Shown here one piece after another: positions 1-9,346 of a DNA stretch of 33,547 nt. This DNA is from Rugosibacter sp. (GTDB lineage Bacteria > Pseudomonadota > Gammaproteobacteria > Burkholderiales > Rhodocyclaceae). The first letter of the stretch is position 1. Each line of letters opens with the position of its first letter. Position numbers and translations under genes: made by a program. The notes under the pieces are model-generated. The model saw nothing but the letters and a program-made list of their open reading frames with translations, was not told the DNA's origin and did not search any database. The stretch lies in contig WOZP01000204.1 of NCBI GenBank assembly GCA_011620215.1, positions 1-33,547 of the forward strand, read 5' to 3'.

Positions 1-344
1 AAGATAACCAAGAAGGGAAAAACAGTGGTATGTGGGTGCAAAACCATGTCATTTGTTAAGATACTCGCCGTATCGCCACCGCCATCCCCCACTAGCGGAT
101 TCAAGACTTTTTCAATTCGGTTATCGCTATGTAAAATGAGCGCGGTTATGCTTTTTCCTGCTGCTGCCATGCTCGCGTATTTCATCCATGAAGTACCAAT
201 CAACAAAAACAAAGCCCCTTGCAACACACTGGGGATATTGCTGCTTAAGACAATACAGACCGCAACTAGATGCGCAAGCCACACCAGACGCTTCAAAAAA
301 CAAGATGGCCTGACATGAATAGAAAGCTTTGCGACAGGCTTCAT
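1..344 (-). CDS. Partial CDS running off the left edge: YgfX/CptA-like small inner-membrane protein (5' part only)
   Basis: Reverse-strand frame from ATG at 344 (MKPVAKLSIHVRPSCFLKRLVWLAHLVAVCIVLSSN...) is open to position 1. It starts 12 nt after the fabF stop, with hydrophobic segments. Not in the ORF track because it has no stop in the window. The family call is from general resemblance only. Confidence 0.6.
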   Translation of the reverse strand, partial: MKPVAKLSIHVRPSCFLKRLVWLAHLVAVCIVLSSNIPSVLQGALFLLIGTSWMKYASMAAAGKSITALILHSDNRIEKVLNPLVGDGGGDTASILTNDMVLHPHTTVFPFLVI

Positions 345-356
345 CGCAATGAATAG

Positions 357-1619
357 CTAAATTTTGCGGAAAATGAGTGTGCCGTTCGTGCCACCGAAGC
401 CAAAATTATTTTTCATCGCGACATCAATTTTCATAGGTCGTGCGGTGTTGGCACAGTAATCGAGATCGCATTCAGGATCTTGGTCGAGAATATTGATTGT
501 CGGCGGGCTGATCTGGTGATGAATTGCCAGCACAGTAAAGATTGACTCAATCCCCCCAGCTCCACCGAGCAAATGTCCGGTCATCGACTTGGTGGAATTA
601 ACCACTAACCGCTGGGCAACATCATGACCAAAAGCCAATTTAATAGCTTCGGTTTCATTTTTATCGCCTAGCGGCGTTGAGGTGCCATGGGCATTCAAAT
701 ATTGCACATCATCAGCATTAACGCCCGCGTTTTTCATGGCGGTTTGCATGCTGCGTTTAGGGCCATCAGTATTGGGCGCGGTCATGTGAAAGGCATCTGC
801 GGCCATGCCAAAGCCCGTGAGCTCGGCATAAATTTTCGCGCCTCGCCGCTTGGCATGTTCATATTCTTCCAGCACCATGACGCCCGCACCTTCACCCAGC
901 ACAAAGCCATCGCGCGCTTTATCCCACGGACGACTCGCTGCCGCCGGATCATCATTACGGGTTGATAGCGCTTTGGCCGAGGCAAAACCACCAATCGCCA
1001 GCGGCGTAATAGAGGCTTCTGAGCCGCCACACACCATCACATCGGCATCACCATATTCAATCATGCGTGCAGATAAACCAATGGCATGTAAACCCGTGCT
1101 ACAGGCCGTCACAACAGAAATATTCGGCCCCTTCATTCCATACATGATCGATAAATTGCCAGAGATCATATTGATAATGGTGCTAGGAATAAAGAAAGGT
1201 GAAATTTTGCGTGGCCCACCGGCCAGAAAATCATTGTGGGTTTCTTCAATCATTGGCAAACCACCAATGCCCGAGCCGATATTTACGCCAATGCGATCCG
1301 CATTTTCATCGGTGACCTCAATACCGGAATCACGCACTGCCTGAATGCCAGCAGCCATACCGTAATGGATAAATGTATCCATTCGGCGTGCTTCCTTGAC
1401 GGATAGATAGGTAGCGACATCAAAATCTTTCACTTCGCCAGCGATCTGCACCGATATGGCTGATGCGTCAAATCGCGTAATCAATCCGATGCCACTTTTC
1501 CCGGCGATGATATTCGCCCAAGCCTCCGGAACAGAGTTGCCCACGGGTGATACAAGACCCAGACCGGTAACAACTACGCGACGCCGTGAAGTAGATGGCG
1601 CAAGTGATACATCTGGCAC
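357..1619 (-). CDS. fabF: 3-oxoacyl-[ACP] synthase II
   Basis: 420 aa; RRVVVTGLGLVSPVGN, active-site region VVTACSTGLHAIG, NAHGTSTPLGDKNE, KSMTGHLLGGAGGIE, NNFGFGGTNG; followed upstream by acpP. Confidence 0.98.
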   Translation of the reverse strand: MPDVSLAPSTSRRRVVVTGLGLVSPVGNSVPEAWANIIAGKSGIGLITRFDASAISVQIAGEVKDFDVATYLSVKEARRMDTFIHYGMAAGIQAVRDSGIEVTDENADRIGVNIGSGIGGLPMIEETHNDFLAGGPRKISPFFIPSTIINMISGNLSIMYGMKGPNISVVTACSTGLHAIGLSARMIEYGDADVMVCGGSEASITPLAIGGFASAKALSTRNDDPAAASRPWDKARDGFVLGEGAGVMVLEEYEHAKRRGAKIYAELTGFGMAADAFHMTAPNTDGPKRSMQTAMKNAGVNADDVQYLNAHGTSTPLGDKNETEAIKLAFGHDVAQRLVVNSTKSMTGHLLGGAGGIESIFTVLAIHHQISPPTINILDQDPECDLDYCANTARPMKIDVAMKNNFGFGGTNGTLIFRKI

Positions 1620-1663
1620 GAGTGACTCCCGAAATGAAAAGTAGTGATGTGGTGAAACTTGTT

Positions 1664-1903
1664 TTATTTTTTTAGATTGGAATTGACGTAGTCAATCGCC
1701 TGCTGAACGCTGGTAATTTTTTCTGCATCCTCATCCGGAATCTCGCACTCGAACTCTTCTTCTAGCGCCATGACCAGCTCAACGGTATCCAGGGAGTCAG
1801 CGCCCAGATCATCTACAAACGAAGATTCGTTTTTAATGTCGGCTTCATTCACCCCAAGCTGTTCAGCTACGATTTTCTTGACGCGTTGTTCGATGTTATC
1901 CAT
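1664..1903 (-). CDS. acpP: Acyl carrier protein
   Basis: 79 aa acidic protein with phosphopantetheine motif [21 protein letters not shown]. Confidence 0.98.
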   Translation of the reverse strand: MDNIEQRVKKIVAEQLGVNEADIKNESSFVDDLGADSLDTVELVMALEEEFECEIPDEDAEKITSVQQAIDYVNSNLKK

Positions 1904-1981
1904 ATTGAAATTCCTTCCTTGATTTATCGGCTATTAAAAACTTGCCTAGTTTAACAAAAAGAACTGACTTCTTTGAAGAAA

Positions 1982-2728
1982 TCAGGTCATATACATGCCA
2001 CCATTTACATTGATTGTGCTGCCTGTAATGTATCCAGCGTGTGGCGAGGCCAAAAAGGCTACCGTCGCCGCAACTTCTTCTGGTCGTCCAAGGCGGCCCA
2101 GAGGAATTTTTTTAAGCAGCGCATCACGTTGCGCTTCGGGCAGCGCACGGGTCATATCGGTATCAATAAATCCTGGCGCAATGCAATTGACCGTGATATT
2201 GCGACTACCCAGTTCATGTGCTAGCGCGCGACTCATGCCTGCCACGCCGGCTTTGGCTGCTGCGTAGTTTGCCTGGCCTGGATTACCCGCTTCGCCCACG
2301 ACCGAAGTAATGTTGATGATGCGACCAAATCGCGCTTTCATCATGCCGCGCATGACGAGTTTCGAAAGGCGAAACACCGCTTTCAGGTTTGTTTCCATTA
2401 CGTCATCCCACTCGTCCTCTTTCATGCGCAGAGCGAGGTTGTCGCGAGTGATTCCGGCATTATTGACAAGCACAGAAACCGTACCAAACTTATTTTCAAT
2501 CTCGCCTAGCAGGGCTTCGCACAGCGCGGCGTCTGTCACGTTGGCAACAGCACCCCAGCCCATAATGTTGGCTGCATCAAGTGTTTTCTGAATCTCCGCC
2601 GCACCAGCAGCAGACGTCGCTGTACCGATGACTGTTGCCCCATGCGCGCCAAGCGCTAATGCAATTGACCGTCCTAGGCCGCGCGACGCTCCGGTGACCA
2701 ATACAACCTGTCCATGCAAATCATTCAT
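1982..2728 (-). CDS. fabG: 3-oxoacyl-[ACP] reductase
   Basis: SDR fold: VTGASRGLGRSIA, NNAGITRDNLALRMKEDEW, YAAAKAGV, GFIDTDMT; fab cluster context. Confidence 0.97.
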   Translation of the reverse strand: MNDLHGQVVLVTGASRGLGRSIALALGAHGATVIGTATSAAGAAEIQKTLDAANIMGWGAVANVTDAALCEALLGEIENKFGTVSVLVNNAGITRDNLALRMKEDEWDDVMETNLKAVFRLSKLVMRGMMKARFGRIINITSVVGEAGNPGQANYAAAKAGVAGMSRALAHELGSRNITVNCIAPGFIDTDMTRALPEAQRDALLKKIPLGRLGRPEEVAATVAFLASPHAGYITGSTINVNGGMYMT

Positions 2729-2736
2729 GCTCTGCC

Positions 2737-3672
2737 TCAGTGCGTACTCAATAATGTTAATGCAGCGTCAATTCCGGCGCTATCTGCCATAGCTATCCCC
2801 GTGAGATTTTCATCGCACCGCTTGGCCAGGCCTGATAGCACTTTGCCCGGACCGCACTCAATCACATGGGTAACCCCCATTTGCCGCATTGCTTGCATGG
2901 TCTCAACCCAGCGCACGGGGGAGGCCGCTTGGCGCACCAGTGCTTCTTTAATGGCTTCTTGATCGGTCAGCTGAACAACGTCGACATTATTCAGCACAGG
3001 AATTTGCGGAGTTGAAAAACTTGTCTGTGCTAAACGCACACGTAATTTTTCAGCAGCTGGCAGCATCAAGCTGCAATGAAAAGGAGCAGAAACAGGCAGC
3101 ATCAACGCCCGTTTTGCGCCTTTGGCCTTGACCGCCTCGGCTGCCCGCTCGACAGCAGCCTTGTGACCCGCGATGACGGTTTGCTTAGGCTCATTGAAAT
3201 TAACCGCCTGGACAACCTGGCCCTGCGCCGCCTCAGCGCAAGCCGCAATCACTGCCTCCACATCCAGGCCCAGTATGGCTGCCATTGCACCTTCTCCGGG
3301 AGCTACTGCTTCTTGCATTGCTTGCGCACGAAGCTCAACCAGGGGCACGGCATCCTTGAGCGAAATAACCTCCGCTGCCACTAGCGCAGAATACTCACCC
3401 AGGCTATGTCCTGCCATGACAGTGGGGCGCACACCACCTTTTTCCAGCCACAAGCGGTAGATAGCCACCCCGGCGGTGAGCATCAAGGGTTGCGTATTTA
3501 CGGTCTGATTTAAAGCTTCTGCCGGGCCCTCAGCCGCCAACTGCCAAAGATCGCGGCCCAGTGCAGCCGAAGCTTCATCGAACGTAGTCCGTATTATGCT
3601 GGCATCACCGTAATGCGCCATCATGCCTAGCGATTGCGAGCCTTGGCCAGGAAAAACAAGTGCAAATTTCAT
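2737..3672 (-). CDS. fabD: Malonyl-CoA:ACP transacylase
   Basis: MKFALVFPGQGSQSLGMM, GHSLGEYSALVAAE, APFHCSLM; fab cluster context. Confidence 0.97.
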   Translation of the reverse strand: MKFALVFPGQGSQSLGMMAHYGDASIIRTTFDEASAALGRDLWQLAAEGPAEALNQTVNTQPLMLTAGVAIYRLWLEKGGVRPTVMAGHSLGEYSALVAAEVISLKDAVPLVELRAQAMQEAVAPGEGAMAAILGLDVEAVIAACAEAAQGQVVQAVNFNEPKQTVIAGHKAAVERAAEAVKAKGAKRALMLPVSAPFHCSLMLPAAEKLRVRLAQTSFSTPQIPVLNNVDVVQLTDQEAIKEALVRQAASPVRWVETMQAMRQMGVTHVIECGPGKVLSGLAKRCDENLTGIAMADSAGIDAALTLLSTH

Positions 3673-3697
3673 TATGATGATCTCGAATACTCAGGAT

Positions 3698-4666
3698 TCA
3701 GAATGTAAGGAGTACCGCACCCCAGGTAAATCCGCCACCCACACCCTCCAGCAGCAGGTTTTGACCTGGTTGCACCCGCCCTTGACATACCGCTTCATCA
3801 AGCGCTAGGGGAATGGATGCCGCAGAGGTATTACCATGGTGATCGACTGTCACGATACATTTTTCACTAGGCAACCCCAGTTTTTTTGCAGTCGATTGCA
3901 ATATCCGCACATTCGCCTGATGCGGAATGAGCCAGTCAAGCTGATCAACCGTCAAGCCTGCTGTATGTAAAACCTCGTTGGCCACTTCGGTAAGCACCTT
4001 AACTGCAAACTTGAATACTGCCTGACCATCCATTCGCAAAAATGGGTCACCAGTCACCTGCCCACCACGGATTTGGCCTGGAACAGAGAGCATGTCGGCA
4101 TGACTGCCATCGGCATGCAGTGCTGTGGCCAAAACCCCAGGGCTGTTTGACGCTTCAAGCACGACCGCACCTGCACCATCACCGAACAAAACACAGGTTC
4201 CACGATCCGACCAATCCATGATGCGCGAAAAAACTTCGCTACCCACAATCAACGCGCATTGGTGTGAGCCAGACCGGATAAATTTTTCTGCCACACTCAA
4301 CGCATAGACAAACCCGCTACATACTGCCTGCACATCGAATGCCGGGGCGCCATTGGTAATGCCGAGCTTCTTCTGCAACAAGGCGGCTGTACTGGGGAAA
4401 ATATAGTCTGGGGTTGATGTTGCCACAATGATCAAATCAACGTCATTCGCTGAGCGTCCCGCAGCAGCAAGCGCCCGCTGGCAAGCATGAAAGGCCAAAT
4501 CGCTACTGGTCTCACCGACTGCGGCGATATGTCGGGCGCGAATGCCTGTGCGCTCGGATATCCAGTCATCGGACGAATCAAGCGCGTGCAAAGCGATTAG
4601 CGCTTGGTTACTGACGGGTTGGCCAGGCAAGTAGCTGCCTGTGCCTGTAATACGCGTAAAGATCAT
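3698..4666 (-). CDS. fabH: 3-oxoacyl-[ACP] synthase III
   Basis: 322 aa; [60 protein letters not shown]. Confidence 0.97.
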   Translation of the reverse strand: MIFTRITGTGSYLPGQPVSNQALIALHALDSSDDWISERTGIRARHIAAVGETSSDLAFHACQRALAAAGRSANDVDLIIVATSTPDYIFPSTAALLQKKLGITNGAPAFDVQAVCSGFVYALSVAEKFIRSGSHQCALIVGSEVFSRIMDWSDRGTCVLFGDGAGAVVLEASNSPGVLATALHADGSHADMLSVPGQIRGGQVTGDPFLRMDGQAVFKFAVKVLTEVANEVLHTAGLTVDQLDWLIPHQANVRILQSTAKKLGLPSEKCIVTVDHHGNTSAASIPLALDEAVCQGRVQPGQNLLLEGVGGGFTWGAVLLTF

Positions 4667-4734
4667 TGCTATAAGCCTTTAAACGGCGAACGATTAATCA
4701 CGTTGAAAATTAACCGCAAGAATCACTCCTAAAT

Positions 4735-5754
4735 CTAAATAGTCGGCGCTGGTGATACGGCAGCCATACGCTCAGCAATTTTAATCGGTAGCTGTTGGCG
4801 CGCAGCCTCTGCTGCTCGCGTCAAAGCCGATAGAAATGCCAGCCGATCAGCAGAGCCGTGACTTTTAACCACGATACCTTTTAGCCCCAATAAACTTGCG
4901 CCATTGTAACGACGGTGATCAAAGCGGCGGCGAAAGGATTTCAATACAGGCATGGCAATTAAAGCCGCTAACCGGGTGAAAATCGAGCGCGAAAACTCCT
5001 CTTTTAGACCACTGGAAATCATTTGCGCCAAACCCTCAGAAGCTTTTAAGGTGACATTGCCAACAAAGCCATCGCATACCACGACATCTGTTGTACCGTT
5101 AAAAATATCATTGCCTTCCACATTGCCAAAAAAATTCAGATCACTTTGCCGCAATAACTCACCAGCGCGCTTAACGATATCGTTGCCCTTGATGTCTTCT
5201 TCGCCAATATTGAGTAGTCCAACGCTCGGGCGCTCTTTGTGTTCAAGCGCAGAAGCCAGCATGGCACCCATGATGCCAAACTGCAACAAATGCTCGGCGC
5301 TGCAATCGACATTTGCACCCAGATCAAGCACATAAGTTGCACCACGCCGAGAAGGCAATACAGTGCAAATCGCTGGTCGGTCAATACCCGGCAAGGTCTT
5401 TAGCACAAAGCGCGAAATAGCCATCAATGCACCGGTGTTCCCGGCTGAAACCGCCGCTTGAGCAACCCCCTCTTTAACCAGGTCGATCGCCACGCGCATA
5501 GATGAATCTTTTTTGCCACGCAATGCACTTGCAATGGACTCTTCCATACCAATCACTTCAGTTGCATTGTGCACAGAAATGCGTGCCCCAAACTCTTGTT
5601 CAACCGGCGTGACATAAGCGCGCAATACCAACTCCGGTCCAACCAAAATAGCGGAACACGAGGGATTTTTACGCAAAAAATCAAATGTCGCAGGTAACGT
5701 GACTTGGGGGCCATGATCGCCCCCCATGCAATCGATCGCCAGGGTAATGGCCAT
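4735..5754 (-). CDS. plsX: Phosphate acyltransferase PlsX
   Basis: [46 protein letters not shown]; between fabH and rpmF. Confidence 0.97.
   Translation of the reverse strand: MAITLAIDCMGGDHGPQVTLPATFDFLRKNPSCSAILVGPELVLRAYVTPVEQEFGARISVHNATEVIGMEESIASALRGKKDSSMRVAIDLVKEGVAQAAVSAGNTGALMAISRFVLKTLPGIDRPAICTVLPSRRGATYVLDLGANVDCSAEHLLQFGIMGAMLASALEHKERPSVGLLNIGEEDIKGNDIVKRAGELLRQSDLNFFGNVEGNDIFNGTTDVVVCDGFVGNVTLKASEGLAQMISSGLKEEFSRSIFTRLAALIAMPVLKSFRRRFDHRRYNGASLLGLKGIVVKSHGSADRLAFLSALTRAAEAARQQLPIKIAERMAAVSPAPTI
4737..4755 (-). repeat. Dispersed motif copy 1: TCACCAGCGCCGACTATTT
   Basis: Minus strand; within the last codons of plsX (SPAPTI*). Confidence 0.75.
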
Positions 5755-5771
5755 GATTCAAGCTTCTCGAC

Positions 5772-5807
5772 AAAAAAACAGCCGGACACGCGGTTCGCAT
5801 CCGGCTG
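5772..5807 (-). terminator. Intrinsic terminator/attenuator between rpmF and plsX (minus-strand transcription)
   Basis: Reverse strand reads CAGCCGGA-tgcgaaccgcgtg-TCCGGCTG-TTTTTTT: perfect 8-bp GC-rich stem followed by seven T. Confidence 0.8.
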
Positions 5808-5823
5808 AATTCATCTTGAAAAC

Positions 5824-6003
5824 TTACTCGCCTTTAGCCTTGATGACTTTTTTGCCGCGATAAACGCCAGAAGGCGAAATATGATGACGCAGATGAACCT
5901 CGCCTGACGTTGCCTCAATCGCAAGTGCCGGTGCGGTCAGGAAATCATGTGCGCGATGCATGCCACGCTTGGAAGGGGATTTTTTATTCTGCTGAACAGC
6001 CAT
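5824..6003 (-). CDS. rpmF: 50S ribosomal protein L32
   Basis: 59-aa frame (below the ORF track cutoff): [59 protein letters not shown]. Confidence 0.97.
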   Translation of the reverse strand: MAVQQNKKSPSKRGMHRAHDFLTAPALAIEATSGEVHLRHHISPSGVYRGKKVIKAKGE

Positions 6004-6021
6004 TATTTATTGCTCCTTGTT

Positions 6022-6597
6022 TCAATGCTTCTTCAAAGCGGCCAGCACCAAAAACGACGCTGAACCGTATTCATTTTCAGCTGCCCCGGCTTCCCCAGGC
6101 AACTCACAGTATTCATGCCGTGGCGCAAGAGGCAGCGCCAGCAACACTTCATTTTCTATCAAACCAACAACATCCAGCACTTCGCTTGCCTCAATGGCAT
6201 CCATCTCATCATCCATCAACTCCTCATCTGGCCAGTCATCATCGGTGCTGATCAATTGCAACACACTATTGACCTGCATCGGCAAACAAACACTTGCCAA
6301 ACAACGCTGGCACTGCAAAAGCAACGTGCCATCAATCACCAACCGCAGCAGAAACTTTTCTTCGCTTTGCCATCCTTCCAAACTGACAGCCAATGAACCG
6401 TCAAGCTCAAGTAGTCGATCTGCCAAATGAGGCAGCCATTTTAAAGGCACATTACCCTCAATAAAACGACTATTGCACGCAAACTCAAGGCTGTCCACCA
6501 TGGTTGGCGTCAAAATCTTATTTGAAAGTCGTGCAGATTCTATGGATTCCACAGGCTCCGCAGACGGCATTTGTAAAGAAGAAGTCTCGTGAGACAT
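6022..6597 (-). CDS. DUF177 (YceD-like) family protein
   Basis: 191 aa; CQRCLASVCLPMQV motif, acidic C-terminal half (DEELMDDEMDAIEASEVLDVVGLIENEVLLALPLAPRHEYC), immediately upstream of rpmF. Confidence 0.93.
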   Translation of the reverse strand: MSHETSSLQMPSAEPVESIESARLSNKILTPTMVDSLEFACNSRFIEGNVPLKWLPHLADRLLELDGSLAVSLEGWQSEEKFLLRLVIDGTLLLQCQRCLASVCLPMQVNSVLQLISTDDDWPDEELMDDEMDAIEASEVLDVVGLIENEVLLALPLAPRHEYCELPGEAGAAENEYGSASFLVLAALKKH

Positions 6598-6645
6598 AAG
6601 TTTTGAATGTTATCATGTCTGGCCTTTGTTTTTCAAGTCTTAAAC

Positions 6646-7227
6646 ATGCTTCAGCAGCTCATTCTCGCCTCTACTTCACCCTTTCGCAGCGAACTTTTGC
6701 GTCGCTTGCAGCTACCCTTCGATATTGCCGCACCTGACATTGATGAATCAGCTTTGCCCAATGAGCTTCCCGCCGTTACAGCACAGCGTCTTGCCCAGGC
6801 CAAGGCACAGACCATTGCAAAACAGTTTCCGAATGCCTTGATCATAGGCTCTGACCAAGTAGCCGCTTGCGGTGCGCAACGGTTCGGTAAACCAGGAACA
6901 AGGGAAAATGCCCGACAACAGTTGCGTTTGATGAGTGGAAACGAAATCATTTTTCACACCGGGCTTTGTGTGCTCAACAGTATCACTGGCCACTCCCAGG
7001 CTCAATGCATCCCTACCTACGTCGGTTTTCGCGATTTGACGGAAGCGGAAATTGAAGCTTATCTCGATAAAGAAGATGCGCTGAATTGCGCGGGAAGTGC
7101 TAAATCAGAAGGGCTGGGAGTCTCTTTATTGCGTTATCAACGCGGAGACGACCCTACCGCGCTCATTGGCCTGCCCCTCATTACCCTGTGCGAAATGCTC
7201 CGTAGCGCAGGCGTGCGATTACCTTAG
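6646..7227 (+). CDS. Maf-like nucleotide pyrophosphatase (start probably M14 of the listed ORF)
   Basis: MLQQLILASTSPFRSELLRRLQLPFDIAAPDIDE, IIGSDQVA, GKPGTRENARQQL, SAKSEGLG, DDPTALIGLPL. Confidence 0.95.
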   Translation: MLQQLILASTSPFRSELLRRLQLPFDIAAPDIDESALPNELPAVTAQRLAQAKAQTIAKQFPNALIIGSDQVAACGAQRFGKPGTRENARQQLRLMSGNEIIFHTGLCVLNSITGHSQAQCIPTYVGFRDLTEAEIEAYLDKEDALNCAGSAKSEGLGVSLLRYQRGDDPTALIGLPLITLCEMLRSAGVRLP

Positions 7228-7239
7228 GCTGCACTGGCC

Positions 7240-7962
7240 ATGGCCGGATACCTTTGGTTATTACCAGTCGCACTGGGCGATACGCCCTGGCAATATTGCT
7301 TGCCGCCTACCACCCGCGAAGCAGCCTGTCGGCTAACGCACTTCGTTGCTGAAAATGCAAAATCTGCACGTGCAGAGTTAAAGCGCATGGAACACCCTGT
7401 CCCCCTGCGCGAGTTGGCCATTGAACAATTACCCGAAAAACCAGGTCCTGCCGACATTGATCGGCTTTTAGCGCCACTTTATGCAGGGCATGACATCGGT
7501 TTAATGTCCGAAGCCGGCTGTCCGGCGGTCGCTGACCCAGGCGCATTGCTGGTTCGGCGGGCGCATGCGCTAGGCTTGTGCGTCAAACCGCTGGTTGGTC
7601 CTTCATCCATTCTGCTCGCCCTCATGGCGTCAGGGCTGAATGGGCAGCGATTTGCTTTTCATGGCTATCTTCCCGCCAAGGAGCCAGAACGCAGTCAACG
7701 TATTATTGATCTGGAGAAAGAATCTGTACGCCTGCAACAGACGCAGATTTTCATTGAAACACCGTATCGAAATCTCGTTCTGTTTAATGCATTAATAGCT
7801 AATGCCCGCCCACAAACACTGCTATGTCTGGCGACGGATCTCACGCTGGAGCAGGAATACGTCACGACACGCTCCATCAGCGAGTGGAAAAAACAAGTTA
7901 CCCCGCCCATTGATAAACGGCCTACAGTATTTCTTTTCTTAGCGACTCATTTAGCCATTTAG
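7240..7962 (+). CDS. SAM-dependent methyltransferase, RsmI-like tetrapyrrole methylase fold
   Basis: LMSEAGCPAVADPGALLVRRAH, PLVGPSSILLALMASGLNGQRFAFHGYLP, IFIETPYRN; next to maf. Confidence 0.88.
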   Translation: MAGYLWLLPVALGDTPWQYCLPPTTREAACRLTHFVAENAKSARAELKRMEHPVPLRELAIEQLPEKPGPADIDRLLAPLYAGHDIGLMSEAGCPAVADPGALLVRRAHALGLCVKPLVGPSSILLALMASGLNGQRFAFHGYLPAKEPERSQRIIDLEKESVRLQQTQIFIETPYRNLVLFNALIANARPQTLLCLATDLTLEQEYVTTRSISEWKKQVTPPIDKRPTVFLFLATHLAI

Positions 7963-8087
7963 AGCCATCTCAAGCCTTTAGCTTGCGAGCCAAACACAGC
8001 AAACTATAGCCACCCACGACGCAAAGCACTGCTAGAATCAACAGCCCTTAGCTCTACTTCGTAACGGGTGTCCAACCCGCTTTTCGC

Positions 8088-9260
8088 ATGAAACGCAATC
8101 GCCCTCCGCGCCGCATTAAACAGACACCTGATACGTTGCGTCTGGTTCAACTGGCCACCAGCCTGAGTGAATCATCAAGTCGGATTGAAGATGATTTCTG
8201 GGAAAAACAGCTGACTGCGCTCGTTATGAATTTGATTGCCAGCGGTGCGGAAGAAACCTTGATGGCGGCACTGGATCCTTTGTATCGCGAGACTTCCCCC
8301 GCCTATGGGTCCTTAGTCAGCACGATCGAGGCCTGCGCTGAAACGCGATACGCCGAAACTCCGGATGGCCTGGATGCGCTCATGATTGCCATTCCGATTT
8401 TGGCATGGTCACGCTTTCCAATTCCTGCTGGCGCCATTCCCACAGCGCAACTTGATACTATCCGCGCACATCTGCAAGCCAATGTACTGGCGTCCGGAAC
8501 AAAACTGAGCCTCTGCGACAGACTCTACAGCCCTGATCAGATACCGCAAACTTACATAGACACAGCCCAGTTAATGGATAAAGTCGCGCAAGCCGCCAAA
8601 CATGACCGCGATGTGAAAATCGACCCGAAAAAAATGGCTGAAACCATGAGTTTTTTATCTGACAGCCGCTATCTCATTGGCGCTATTGCGGCCCCTCAGG
8701 GTGCAGCCATGTTTCGTTGGCAAGAGGAAGGCGGAAACCACGCAGAATCCACACGCCAGTGGATTGTGCAAGGCAGTGACCTCATCCGCCCACTCTTGCC
8801 GGCTTGCGCGCTAGAACTGCAACCTGTGGGCGCTTACCATGCTGCCGTGCTTGACGCCGATCGTGCCTCCCGTCCATGGTCGCTGCGCTCAGCCGTCGCA
8901 TTTTTGCAAACCGTACTCAATCTTCTGCCCTCAGACCTTGTTGCCGTCATTGCACGGTTCCATGACGATCAAACTGAAGAATATCGCATCGGTTTAGCGC
9001 TGCGCCAAGATCAAACGGTAGTGCATGGCGTTGTCTGGCCGCTCTTGGAAACTGAAGATAACAACAACGAATTATCTGCAGAGATCGAGACTGTACTGCG
9101 AGAAGCAGATATTACCGAAGTGATCCAACTAAGCCAACGGTTTCCCATTGAATATTGCGACGACTGCGGCACCCCTTTATACCCGAGTCCTGAAGGCGAG
9201 CCAGCGCATGCTGAACTGCCTGAAGAACAGGCTGGAAATACACAGCGTCATCTGCATTAG
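8088..9260 (+). CDS. DUF2863-like conserved protein of unknown function
   Basis: 390 aa continuous ORF; MKRNRPPRRIKQTPDTLRLVQLATSLSESSSRIEDDFWEKQL resembles the betaproteobacterial DUF2863 family (assignment from memory). Confidence 0.65.
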   Translation: MKRNRPPRRIKQTPDTLRLVQLATSLSESSSRIEDDFWEKQLTALVMNLIASGAEETLMAALDPLYRETSPAYGSLVSTIEACAETRYAETPDGLDALMIAIPILAWSRFPIPAGAIPTAQLDTIRAHLQANVLASGTKLSLCDRLYSPDQIPQTYIDTAQLMDKVAQAAKHDRDVKIDPKKMAETMSFLSDSRYLIGAIAAPQGAAMFRWQEEGGNHAESTRQWIVQGSDLIRPLLPACALELQPVGAYHAAVLDADRASRPWSLRSAVAFLQTVLNLLPSDLVAVIARFHDDQTEEYRIGLALRQDQTVVHGVVWPLLETEDNNNELSAEIETVLREADITEVIQLSQRFPIEYCDDCGTPLYPSPEGEPAHAELPEEQAGNTQRHLH

Positions 9261-9288
9261 CCTGGCGAATTTAAAGTTTCTCGCCGCT

Positions 9289-9306
9289 TCACCAGCACCG
9301 ACTTTT
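9289..9306 (+). repeat. Dispersed motif copy 2: TCACCAGCACCGACTTTT
   Basis: Intergenic, between the convergent DUF2863-like gene and dadA. Confidence 0.9.
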
Positions 9307-9346
9307 CGAGTAGTGCGCGTTGATCATGTGTGCCCAGTCCAACGTT

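Noticed and set aside
25-318. 97-aa plus-strand ORF at the left edge
   Set aside because: Antisense to a better-supported minus-strand frame continuous with the fabF operon; no recognisable features.
6236-6253. Reverse-strand TGATCAGCACCGATGATGA as a motif copy
   Set aside because: Loses the T-run and several positions; may simply be coding sequence of the DUF177 gene.
8063-8081. CGGGT-gtcca-ACCCG-cTTTT hairpin before the DUF2863-like ORF as a terminator
   Set aside because: Only a 5-bp stem with four T; too weak to call, and it abuts the start codon.
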